Shown here: in pieces, positions 1-6,439 of the stretch
Layout of the letters: each line of letters begins with the position of its first letter
How positions within the stretch are numbered: the stretch's first letter is position 1
NCBI GenBank assembly: GCA_014523515.1
Contig: JAATVJ010000003.1
Coordinates: 1-9,821 of the forward strand
DNA length: 9,821 bases
DNA from: Nitrososphaerales archaeon TH1177
GTDB lineage: Archaea; Thermoproteota; Nitrososphaeria; Nitrososphaerales; Nitrososphaeraceae
Direction of reading: 5' to 3'
Translations under genes and position numbers: made by a program
The notes under the pieces: generated by a model
The model's input: the letters and a program-made list of their open reading frames with translations, nothing else
What the model was told of the DNA's origin: nothing
The model's database searches: none

Positions 1-35
1 TACTAAAATATTATAATAGTAACTAATATTATATA

Positions 36-75
36 GTTAGCACTAGATACTATAACTATGGATGTGTTATAAATA
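36..75 (+). promoter_or_regulatory. Promoter of the B12-sensor gene: TATA box plus upstream motif
   Basis: A TATA box (TTATAAATA, 67-75) is centred about 30 nt before the ATG at 101, the distance expected for a leaderless or nearly leaderless archaeal transcript. Upstream lies GTTAGCACTA (36-45), overlapped by a weaker variant TAGATACTAT (44-53). The 10-mer GTTAGCACTA recurs exactly, on the minus strand, at 2795-2804 in the divergent promoter region, so it is a candidate operator. No Shine-Dalgarno sequence precedes the ATG. Confidence 0.55.
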
Positions 76-100
76 GAAAGTAAATAAATTATAATATCAT

Positions 101-994
101 ATGGTATATATTAGAATAAAAAAAGTAAAAAATATTGATTATGCATATATAGTTGAAAGTAAATGGAATAAAGAAAAAAGAACATCTCAACAACTTACTA
201 AGCAATATTTAGGTCCACTAGCTCAAATAAATATCAATAAAATTCCAGAAGAATATCGAAATGAATCAACAATTATAAAATTTTTAGATTCCCACAATCT
301 CAATTTTGAAAAATTTATGGAATTAAATGAATCATTACAAGATACACTATTTGAAAAGCTAAAAAATTATGAACTAGATGAATTGTTCAATATATACAAT
401 GATTATACCAAATCCGTTTATTCATTATTAGATTTCTATGAGAAATTATTAATACCTGTATTACACAAGATAGGCGATCAATGGGCAAAAGGAGAAATAG
501 ATGTTGCAACAGAGCATGTATGCAGTAATGCAACAATTACTTTAATTGATTTAATTAATCAAAAAAACATTAATAAAAAAATTTCTAAAAGTTCATTATC
601 AACAACTGATAGACCAATAATATTATGTACTCCAGAAGGAGAACTTCATAGCATAGGTTGTAAAATAATTGAATCTTTATTGCTTGAAAAAGGATATGAG
701 GTTTATAATATTACTTCATCTCTTCCAACCAATTCTATTGAATCTTACTTGGATAATATCAATCCTAGTATAGTCGTCATATCTGTCACTTTAAAAGAAA
801 ATATCAACTCAACCATTAGATTCATACAGGAAATACGTCAATCTTTTAATATACCAATTATTATTGGTGGTAATGCAATACAATTTGCATTAAAATCTCA
901 AATAGAATTATTAGAACAATACGATAAAGTTTATCTTGATCTTGAAAAACTTGATGATATGCTTACTTATATTAAGACATTAATGAATATATAA
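101..994 (+). CDS. CarH/LitR-like cobalamin-binding sensor without a MerR domain
   Basis: This 297-residue soluble protein has a C-terminal B12-sensing core. A helical cap (about 105-160) contains W128, then nine residues, then E138-H139, the same spacing as the Trp/Glu-His residues that pack over the upper face of adenosylcobalamin in CarH. A Rossmann-type B12-binding domain (about 171-297) carries P-E-G-E-L-H183-S-I-G; H183 should be the lower axial cobalt ligand, as in the E-x-H-x-x-G signature. A glycine-rich IIGGN motif (about 254-258) fits the nucleotide-tail pocket. CarH and LitR start with a MerR helix-turn-helix. Here residues 1-40 instead form a basic beta-rich segment ending in QYLG, reminiscent of the N-terminus of some IS1634-type transposases, followed by a charged linker. 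Likely role (inferred): light- or B12-responsive regulator. Corrinoid methyltransfer is less likely because of the W/EH signature. It converges on the SDR gene with 2 bp between stops. Confidence 0.75.
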   Translation: MVYIRIKKVKNIDYAYIVESKWNKEKRTSQQLTKQYLGPLAQININKIPEEYRNESTIIKFLDSHNLNFEKFMELNESLQDTLFEKLKNYELDELFNIYNDYTKSVYSLLDFYEKLLIPVLHKIGDQWAKGEIDVATEHVCSNATITLIDLINQKNINKKISKSSLSTTDRPIILCTPEGELHSIGCKIIESLLLEKGYEVYNITSSLPTNSIESYLDNINPSIVVISVTLKENINSTIRFIQEIRQSFNIPIIIGGNAIQFALKSQIELLEQYDKVYLDLEKLDDMLTYIKTLMNI

Positions 995-996
995 GA

Positions 997-2370
997 TCAT
1001 TTTCCTAACATTCTAATTTTATGAAATAGATTATGCGAAGCTGCTATACTTAATCCAGCTACAATAGATCCAATGAAATTTCGAATAATTATTACAATAT
1101 TATGATATGATAAATTAATCATATTATCAGATAGGAGATACATGTTATTGAATATCCAAAAAGTAAAGGTTATCCATCCAATAATACCAGCTAACATTGG
1201 TCCCAATCTTGCACCATTCTTGACAAAAAATATTGCAAATAAAATTCCAAAATACCATAGAATTGCTAGTGTTATCCAAAGAGGACTAAATATGTCAATT
1301 TTATCATTATCCAAAAAATAATAGGTTGTACCAATTATTGCTAAGGAAATCAATGAAAAAATTAATATTTTTATATTAATAATTTCTGAAGTTTTTTGTG
1401 TTTTTATTATTTTGCTTTTTCTTTTTTCTTCTTTCATAGCATTTTTGATCGATTCTTCAAAATTCTTTAATTTAATTGGAATGAGATTTTGAATTTTATT
1501 ATCATGAACTATTGCTTCATGTTTTAAACTATCTATTAGAGGTCTTGCTAAAGATGCTTTAACTGGAGTAATTAAATCCACCCAATATGATGAAAGTCAT
1601 GGTGTCAAAAAAGGTATGATTATGATTTTTAATGACTTATTTAGAATAGATGCATATCTTTTCATCATATCGATATAGCTAAGAATCTCAGGTCCACCTA
1701 TATCAAAATCCTTATCGGTTGTTTCTTGGATTTCAATTGACTTTATTAAATAAGTTACTACATCATCAACAGATATTGGTTGTGATTTAGTCAATACCCA
1801 TTTAGGACAGACCATAACAGGAAGTCTTTCAACTAAATACTGTAACATTTGAAATGAACCACCACCTTGACCAAGAATAACAGCAGCACGAAATATTGTA
1901 ACATCTGCTTTTGATGTTCTTAAAATATCTCCTACCTCCTTTCTACTTCTCATATGTTCAGATAAATCATTATGTTCTGCACCAATAAGACCACTAAGGT
2001 AAATTATCCTTTTTGTATTTGTTTCTGACGCTGCTTTGGCAAAATTTTCAGCTGCAATCCTATCTCTTTTTGAAAACTCTTGCCATTTTTTTGATGAACC
2101 CTCCATAGAATGTATAAGATAAAAAGCTACATCAACTCCTTTCAGAGCTTCGACTAATTCTGAATAATTAGAAGCATCAGCTTTTACTGCTTCTATTAGA
2201 TTTCCACTTACATTAAAAAGTTCATATATGTTCTCGGGATTTCTTGTCATACATCTAATCTTATATTGTCCATCAGCTAATAGTCTCTTTACAATTCTAC
2301 TACCAATAAATCCTGTTGCACCAGTTACTAATATCCTTAAATTTTGTTTTGTATCTTTATTATTGAACAT
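997..2370 (-). pseudogene. Atypical SDR-family NAD(P)-binding membrane protein, interrupted by an in-frame TGA
   Basis: The N-terminal part (2370-1597, 257 residues) is a Rossmann-fold atypical short-chain dehydrogenase of the NmrA/NAD(P)H-binding kind: beta strand plus GATGFIG (residues 17-23), AFYLIHSM, then an IIYLSG strand. A TGA follows the peptide IIIPFLTP. The same frame continues without another stop from 1596 to 997 as LSSYWVDLITPVKASLARPL, the expected continuation of this family, then a basic helix and about four transmembrane segments. The TGA (1599-1597) stands where homologues are expected to have Arg, so one C-to-T change in CGA explains it. The restored product is 457 residues, a soluble domain anchored by its C-terminus. 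A GTG at 1581 could in principle start the distal part, but it has no promoter or ribosome site I can see. The substrate is unknown. The gene is second in a short operon, overlapping the small ORF before it by 11 nt. Confidence 0.75.
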
Positions 2371-2473
2371 TTAAAATTCCTATACGACTTATTAAATTCA
2401 CATTATTTACGATTTTGAAATAATTAGAAGCTTTCTTAATCTCTTCTTCTAATTCTGATAGGTTAACTTCCAT
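2360..2473 (-). CDS. Small leaderless ORF (37 aa) heading the SDR operon
   Basis: A short frame begins MEVNLSELEEEIKKASNYF and ends with LNVQ. It starts at the ATG at 2473 and its stop overlaps the SDR start (ATG at 2370) by 11 nt, an arrangement typical of translational coupling. The only good TATA box upstream of the SDR (2495-2507) is centred about 28 nt before this ATG, so the transcript would begin at or next to it. That placement is the main argument that it is translated. The first half is an acidic, probably helical segment. I recognise no family. It may be a small structural protein or a leader controlling SDR translation. Confidence 0.5.
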   Translation of the reverse strand: MEVNLSELEEEIKKASNYFKIVNNVNLISRIGILNVQ

Positions 2474-2494
2474 TGTTATTCTTATTGTTATTTT

Positions 2495-2507
2495 AATTTA
2501 TATAAAA
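2495..2507 (-). promoter_or_regulatory. TATA box of the small ORF/SDR operon
   Basis: On the minus strand this reads TTTTATATAAATT. Its centre (about 2501) lies about 28 nt before the ATG at 2473, the usual archaeal TATA-to-start distance for leaderless mRNA, and about 130 nt before the SDR ATG. The TTAG(R)CACTA motif found at the neighbouring divergent promoters is absent here. Confidence 0.55.
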
Positions 2508-2543
2508 AAATTGGTATAGTTTGGGGTTATATCTATTTTCCTA

Positions 2544-2744
2544 TTATCTCATTTCTATTGCTATTTTTTTGTCTAATTCCTTTCTTTTTATTTGATTTCT
2601 GGCTATTAAAGCAGTAACCATGGCAGCTCCACCTAGCGCCACACTTGCAATAGCAAATATTTGACCACCATCAATTACACCTAAACCAGTTGCTCCAAAT
2701 GTTCCACCTATCAATCCATAAGCTATGTTCTTTAAGAAATTCAT
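2544..2744 (-). CDS. Small two-helix membrane protein (66 aa)
   Basis: The protein has a hydrophobic, glycine- and alanine-rich core with two probable transmembrane segments (about residues 7-24 and 28-48), then a charged tail (RNQIKRKELDKKIAIEMR) likely to face the cytoplasm under the positive-inside rule. It has no cysteines, no signal-peptide cleavage site and no catalytic motif, and I do not recognise the family. The start is well supported: a TATA box (2765-2776, minus strand) is centred about 26 nt upstream, so the mRNA is probably leaderless. It is divergent from the membrane-protein gene at 2885 and shares a promoter region with matched upstream motifs, which suggests co-regulation. 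Confidence 0.65.
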   Translation of the reverse strand: MNFLKNIAYGLIGGTFGATGLGVIDGGQIFAIASVALGGAAMVTALIARNQIKRKELDKKIAIEMR

Positions 2745-2764
2745 AACATATTATGCTATTTTGT

Positions 2765-2864
2765 ACTATATAAACTAGTGTCTAATTATTTTTATAGTGC
2801 TAACTTGTGTAAGAATTAAGGATATTAGGCACTATGATCCTAATAATAGGCACTATTTATATAA
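2765..2864. promoter_or_regulatory. Divergent promoter pair with four copies of a TTAG(R)CACTA-type motif
   Basis: Two TATA boxes face away from each other: GTTTATATAGT on the minus strand (about 2766-2776, serving the ATG at 2744) and TTTATATAA on the plus strand (2856-2864, serving the ATG at 2885). Directly upstream of each is a similar 10-mer: TTAGACACTA on the minus strand (2776-2785) and ATAGGCACTA on the plus strand (2846-2855). A second copy in the same orientation lies further out in each case: TTAGCACTA on the minus strand (2795-2803) and TTAGGCACTA on the plus strand (2825-2834). Centre-to-centre spacings are about 18 and 21 bp, roughly two helical turns. The inner copies overlap the expected BRE, so a bound protein would compete with or assist TFB. 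The binding factor is unknown. Confidence 0.5.
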
Positions 2865-2884
2865 TATATCATTGTGTAAATCTT

Positions 2885-3462
2885 ATGCTAATAAAAAATA
2901 GCTATTATCAAAATTCATCAAAACTTTACATAGTATATTGTTCTCTTGCTGCATTTATTGCAGCATGGGCAATATCTGGATTACTTACAATAATTGATTT
3001 TATGTCTCAAACTCCACCTGGTACTTTTTTTGGAGTAATTGGTATTTCTCTGGGATTTTATGATCCTACTATTGCTCAATATATAGGATTTATTTTGCAT
3101 TTATTAACAGGATTAACTGCAGGTAATATATTTGGACAGATATCTTTATTTTGGAAACGCTTATCTCCATATAATTCTCAACATGGAATTCTAATGGGAA
3201 TGGTAGTTGGAATACTACTCTGGGCTATATTGTTTCTACCGCTTGCTACTTTTGTTATCCAACCACGACTTGACTCTTTTGCTAATTCATTTACACCTAA
3301 CCAATAGTATATACTATTGCATCTCATTTTCAGAATTTGTATTACATTATAATTGGAGGATCATTTATGTTTCATCTTGTCTATGGGGCATTACTTGGAT
3401 ATATTGCAGGTAGAATGTCAGAGATAGGAATTTTTCAACAACAGAGACAAAATAGAAAGTAA
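2885..3462 (+). pseudogene. Polytopic membrane protein of unknown family, frameshifted near its C-terminus
   Basis: Translation is placed at the ATG at 2885, not 2834: the TATA box at 2856-2864 lies after 2834 and about 25 nt before 2885. The protein begins MLIKNSYYQNSSKLY and has about three transmembrane helices (roughly 2936-3015, 3080-3150 and 3185-3260) with a conserved-looking TPPGTFFGVIG loop. The frame stops at 3307 after FTPNQ. Shifting by -1 from about 3301 gives an open, protein-like continuation to 3462: YTIASHFQNLYYIIIGGSFM, then HLVYGALLGYIAGRMSE and a basic tail. A single lost base around 3300-3307 explains this, and the repaired protein would be about 192 residues. The GGAGG at 3355-3359 before the ATG at 3367 could drive a separate 31-residue product, but it also encodes part of the IIIGGSF peptide. 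I do not recognise the family; the divergent promoter links it to the small membrane gene at 2544. Confidence 0.65.
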
Positions 3463-3964
3463 AAATAAAAAATTAGATAAACATAGCAGAACTATAAAGT
3501 TCCTCTACTAATTTCACAACTATTAAAGGTGGATGAAATTGAAATTTCAAATATATTATAAATATTAAAGATAAATGATTAGATATTATAATATTATTTT
3601 GGAAGCAATTTAATTTGAATGAATCATTATTGATAGTATAAACCCGCGAATGTAGTTGCAGGGTTCGAGTCTCACCCCTGGCGATAACCCGTTCTCTAAG
3701 GATTCTATTGGCATATTTTAGTGTGAAATAGAAGATTTATTAGAATAATTTCAAGAAATATAACTTATTATTGTAAAGTTTATATAATGATATTGTAAAA
3801 TAATGTCTGCAATCACTATTTAAATCAGTATAGGATCGTTGTTACACGATTGACTCATAATAATGCGATTGTTATAATAGACATTGGTTATTTAGATCAT
3901 TTACATCATTAATATGATAGTTGTTCCAAGCTCTAAATTTAATTTATTCAGTAGATGAAAGTTA
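3463..3964. other. AT-rich intergenic region
   Basis: About 500 bp with no credible coding frame on either strand. It contains a short inverted repeat around GAAATTGAAATTTC (3536-3549), the first hairpin-repeat copy (3636-3680), and several TATA-like stretches (for example TTTATATAATGAT near 3779) not followed by a usable start. The last 30 bases before 3965 hold a weak A/T-rich TATA candidate (about 3934-3947) for the glycosylase gene. Confidence 0.5.
3636..3680 (+). repeat. Hairpin repeat, copy 1
   Basis: The core ATAAACCCGCGAA ... TTGCAGGGTT is a hairpin: AACCC (3641-3645) pairs with GGGTT (3661-3665), GC(G)AA pairs with TTGC across one bulge per arm, and the loop is five bases (TGTAG). 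GAGTCTCACCCC follows. The GGGTTCGAGTC stretch resembles a tRNA T-arm, but no anticodon arm or acceptor pairing can be built, so this is not a complete tRNA. It matches copy 2 at 4976 at most positions. Confidence 0.6.
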
Positions 3965-4852
3965 ATGTCTGAAGGTCCAGAAGTAAAGATTATTGCAGAC
4001 AAAATATCATATCTATTAAAAGGAAAAGAAATTGAAGACATTATATTCAAAAATTTAGATAGTCATATCAAAAATAAAATCATAGGTTCTGAATTAGAAT
4101 ATATAAAACCATTTGGAAAAAATCTTGTCTTCAAATTCTCTTCAGGGATTTTCCTTCGCAATCATATGATGATGTGGGGCAAATGGAGGATCTATGACAG
4201 ATCAAAATACGACAAAGGATTAGCAATACCTCCACCAAGGCGATCCAAATTGAAAAATCTACATTCACTTTCAACAATAAAAAAGGAAAAAGATGTAAGA
4301 AATGATTCTAGAGTAAGATTAACAATTATAACTAAAGAAGCTGTATTAATAGAATTTAATGGCCCAATTTTACAATTTTCAACCGATAACCCTACAGAAA
4401 AAGAGCCAATAAAATCATTAGGACCTGATTGTTTAAATCAGCAAATATTCGATAAAGAGGAAATTAAAAAAAGACTGTTAATACATTCAAAGCAAAAAGA
4501 ATTATTGATTTCTGATGCTTTATTGAATCAAAAAATAATTGCAGGAATTGGGAATAAATATAAATCAGAAATTCTATTTATTTGTAAAATTAATCCATTC
4601 AAGCAAATATCTCAACTTGATTCAATACAACAAAATCATCTCTTTAAAGAAATTCCTAAATTACTTAAATATGGATATGAAAATGCAGGTAGAACTAGAC
4701 CATTATTAACAGGCGAACAAAATTCTTGGAATACTAGACACTGGGTATTTCGTAGAGCAGGTAGGGAGTGTTGGATCTGCAAAACAAAGATTATATCAGA
4801 AAAAAAATTAACAGCACGTTCAACATTTTGGTGTCCATACTGTCAACAATAA
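3965..4852 (+). CDS. Fpg/Nei-family DNA glycosylase/AP lyase (H2TH, zinc finger)
   Basis: A 295-residue base-excision-repair enzyme that should remove oxidised bases and nick the resulting abasic site. The N-terminus is M-S-E-G-P-E-V: E3 is the catalytic glutamate, but the usual Pro2 nucleophile is Ser. FGKN (50-53) supplies the conserved beta-sandwich lysine (K52), and RNHMMMWGKWRIY is a typical strand pair. The H2TH region is about 181-205 (LISDALLNQ, then IAGIGNKYKSE). The C-terminal zinc finger has C269-x2-C272 and C290-x2-C293, with R285 in TARSTFWCPYCQQ as the finger arginine. Length is normal for the family and apart from residue 2 all key parts are present. The start is fixed by the requirement that the catalytic residues be N-terminal. 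The Nei-like branch is more likely than 8-oxoG-specific Fpg, but specificity cannot be read here. It stands alone between two hairpin-repeat copies. Confidence 0.88.
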   Translation: MSEGPEVKIIADKISYLLKGKEIEDIIFKNLDSHIKNKIIGSELEYIKPFGKNLVFKFSSGIFLRNHMMMWGKWRIYDRSKYDKGLAIPPPRRSKLKNLHSLSTIKKEKDVRNDSRVRLTIITKEAVLIEFNGPILQFSTDNPTEKEPIKSLGPDCLNQQIFDKEEIKKRLLIHSKQKELLISDALLNQKIIAGIGNKYKSEILFICKINPFKQISQLDSIQQNHLFKEIPKLLKYGYENAGRTRPLLTGEQNSWNTRHWVFRRAGRECWICKTKIISEKKLTARSTFWCPYCQQ

Positions 4853-4975
4853 TACAATATTTTTACTTAATTATTGATCAGATATACATACTATATTTTC
4901 AATTCATTATTTTAAACTTTTACAGATAAATTATAAGATATAGATACAAACAGAAGTATTTGTTAGTAATAATAT

Positions 4976-5014
4976 CATAAACCCGCGAATATACTTGCAG
5001 GGTTAGAGTCCCAA
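4976..5014 (+). repeat. Hairpin repeat, copy 2
   Basis: The same arms as copy 1 are present: AACCC (4980-4984) and GGGTT (5000-5004), with GCGAA and TTGC inside and a five-base loop TATAC instead of TGTAG. GTTAGAGTCCCA follows in place of GTTCGAGTCTCA. Identity with copy 1 fades outside about 40 bp. The arms are conserved while the loop varies, which favours a folded DNA or RNA element. Copies 1 and 2 sit on either side of the glycosylase gene in the same orientation. Confidence 0.6.
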
Positions 5015-5168
5015 TCCGAGAATTAGTTTATTTTACGATTCAATTATAAAAATCAAATAGAAATTAAACTTCATTTTGTTCTTTTTAATTCGTTGTTGAA
5101 ATAGAGTAATAGTTTTTTATGTCTATTTTCAATCTATTTATTGACTTTTATGATAAATGCGGAGGAGC

Positions 5169-5176
5169 AAAAAAAA
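5169..5176 (-). terminator. U-tract terminator after the hydrolase gene
   Basis: On the minus strand eight consecutive T follow within a few bases of the TAA stop at 5179. Archaeal RNA polymerase commonly terminates on such tracts without a hairpin. Confidence 0.4.
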
Positions 5177-5178
5177 GA

Positions 5179-6117
5179 TTATTGTTGTAACATTAATGAA
5201 TCATAAATAAGTTCTGTAAATCGTGTTGAATTAATACTACCATCACCATATTGTTCATCATATTCTTTGGTTGGCTTGATCTCATGTACTTGTTCAAGTG
5301 TTTTATTTTGCATAACAGCATCAGAAATTGTATTATGTATATCTTTTAACATATTTAGAGATGAAATTATATCATCTTTAGTACTTACATTTCCATGTCC
5401 TACAATTATCTTTGTCTGTTCATTTGCTAAGGGCAATATCATTTTTTCCACACCATTAATAATACCTTCAATAGATCCGCCAGCAGGAAGATCAATAAAA
5501 GGAAAATAAGTATCACTAATAATATCTCCTACATGAATAACATTTGAAGTATTAAAATGAACTACTGCATCACCATCAGTATGAGCATTTGGAATATGTA
5601 TTATATTTATTACATCATTATTAAAGTAAAAAGTTATTTCATCACTAAATGTTATAATAGGTAACCCGGCTTCTGGTAGTGGATCAATAGTAGTATTTCT
5701 TAATGAACTAAATTGTTCAGTTGCAAGACGTTCCCTTGTATTATCATGAGAAATAACGATAGAATCTGCTTTTCCTAATTCTACATTTCCACCTACATGA
5801 TCAGGATGCCAATGAGTGTTAATAATAAATTTTATTGGTTTGTCACTTATTTCTCTGATTGCATTTAACATTTCGTCAGTAACATTGTTATATTTATCAT
5901 CAATAAGAAAAATACCATCGTCACCAACAGAAACTCCTATGTTACCTCCACCTCCAGCTAACATGTATATAGAATCAGTAATTTGGGTTATGTTGAAAGA
6001 AAAATCATTTTTTTCCTGTTCTTCTTGTCCATAAACTCCATTAATAACAGAAATAATTCCTACTACTATTAAAATACCGAATAACAAAAAAACCAAAGAA
6101 TGCTTTTCCATTATCAA
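5179..6117 (-). CDS. Exported metallo-beta-lactamase-fold hydrolase
   Basis: A 312-residue protein with an N-terminal hydrophobic helix (about 8-29, ending near VYGQEE), so it is secreted or anchored by a signal sequence. The MBL fold follows: THWHPDH (H102, H104, D106, H107), NAHTDGD (H179), VGD (D198) and VGHGN (H241), a complete two-metal set with bridging Asp as in glyoxalase II-like and cyclase-like MBL proteins rather than the Cys of B1-B3 beta-lactamases. The TDGDAVVHF segment also occurs in quinoprotein relay and related periplasmic MBL proteins. The substrate is unknown and beta-lactam hydrolysis should not be assumed. The ATG at 6111 is a possible alternative start. A TATA-like stretch on the minus strand (6171-6181) lies in hairpin-repeat copy 3, implying a leader of roughly 35-40 nt. 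A U-tract follows the stop. Confidence 0.85.
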   Translation of the reverse strand: MIMEKHSLVFLLFGILIVVGIISVINGVYGQEEQEKNDFSFNITQITDSIYMLAGGGGNIGVSVGDDGIFLIDDKYNNVTDEMLNAIREISDKPIKFIINTHWHPDHVGGNVELGKADSIVISHDNTRERLATEQFSSLRNTTIDPLPEAGLPIITFSDEITFYFNNDVINIIHIPNAHTDGDAVVHFNTSNVIHVGDIISDTYFPFIDLPAGGSIEGIINGVEKMILPLANEQTKIIVGHGNVSTKDDIISSLNMLKDIHNTISDAVMQNKTLEQVHEIKPTKEYDEQYGDGSINSTRFTELIYDSLMLQQ

Positions 6118-6160
6118 AAATGTAAAAATATTCTTTATTTTAATCTTCTTGCTTTATTGA

Positions 6161-6439
6161 ATAATTATTAAATTATATAAACCCCGAAATAACCTTTCGA
6201 GGTACGTCCCACTCCCTCCACTCAACGAAAATGACGAAGGCAATGTAGGCGATAGCGGTGGAGATCCTTTATTTGGTAAATATAAGACCTCCACTGAATC
6301 AATGAGATCTCCACCAGAAAACAGTCACAGTCATGCTCAAAATGATAGTGATTTAGCCAAAAGTGAAGATGGTGGAGGTGGTGGAGATGTTTTCAGAAAA
6401 GTATCACCTTTCAACTGTCATTATTGTGATAGTAAATTC
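6161..6439 (+). pseudogene. Truncated gene fragment with a half C2H2-type zinc finger, cut by the IS element
   Basis: An open frame without an early ATG (first in-frame ATG at 6302) reads a proline- and acid-rich segment (VPLPPLNENDEGNVGDSGGD), a Ser/Asn/His-rich linker, a glycine run (GGGGG), then FNCHYCDSKF. The C-x2-C pair looks like the first half of a C2H2 or C4 zinc finger, but the IS begins at 6440 and the frame stops inside it at 6469. The missing second half of the finger and the absent start make this a remnant. Low-complexity acidic linkers before a zinc finger occur in archaeal mobile-element replication proteins; that link is my inference and weak. The fragment's beginning coincides with hairpin-repeat copy 3. 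Confidence 0.5.
6176..6212 (+). repeat. Hairpin repeat, diverged copy 3
   Basis: TATAAACCCCGAAATAACC is followed by TTTCGAGGTACGTCCCAC, matching the layout of copies 1 and 2. The arms ACCCCGAAA (6181-6189) and TTTCGAGGT (6195-6203) pair at eight of nine positions around a five-base loop (TAACC). The arm sequences differ from the other copies, yet the pairing and loop length are kept. The TATAAA at its left edge may serve as a promoter element in either direction. Confidence 0.45.

Larger units (their letters stand above)
4853..5178. other. AT-rich intergenic region
   Basis: About 326 bp without a credible gene. It holds hairpin-repeat copy 2 (4976-5014) and, at its right end, an A-tract that would be a U-tract terminator for the minus-strand hydrolase gene. 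I see nothing else. Confidence 0.5.

Noticed and set aside
3207..3413. Plus-strand frame overlapping the membrane gene's C-terminal part
   Set aside because: It is the third frame over the same DNA; the protein-like sequence lies in the frames that join at about 3303.
3636..3695. Possible tRNA gene, because of GTAGTT and GGGTTCGAGTC
   Set aside because: No anticodon arm, no closing acceptor stem, and the T-stem bases do not pair as required. Treated as a hairpin repeat with tRNA-like wording.
5267..6034. Plus-strand open frames inside the hydrolase gene (5267-5509 and 5816-6034)
   Set aside because: They lie antisense within a conserved MBL gene with intact metal ligands, have no promoter and show Cys/Ser-rich sequence typical of antisense shadows.
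5179..6117. Reading the MBL-fold protein as an antibiotic-resistance beta-lactamase
   Set aside because: The bridging ligand is Asp198 and the motif set is that of a generic MBL hydrolase; nothing in the sequence points to beta-lactam substrates.
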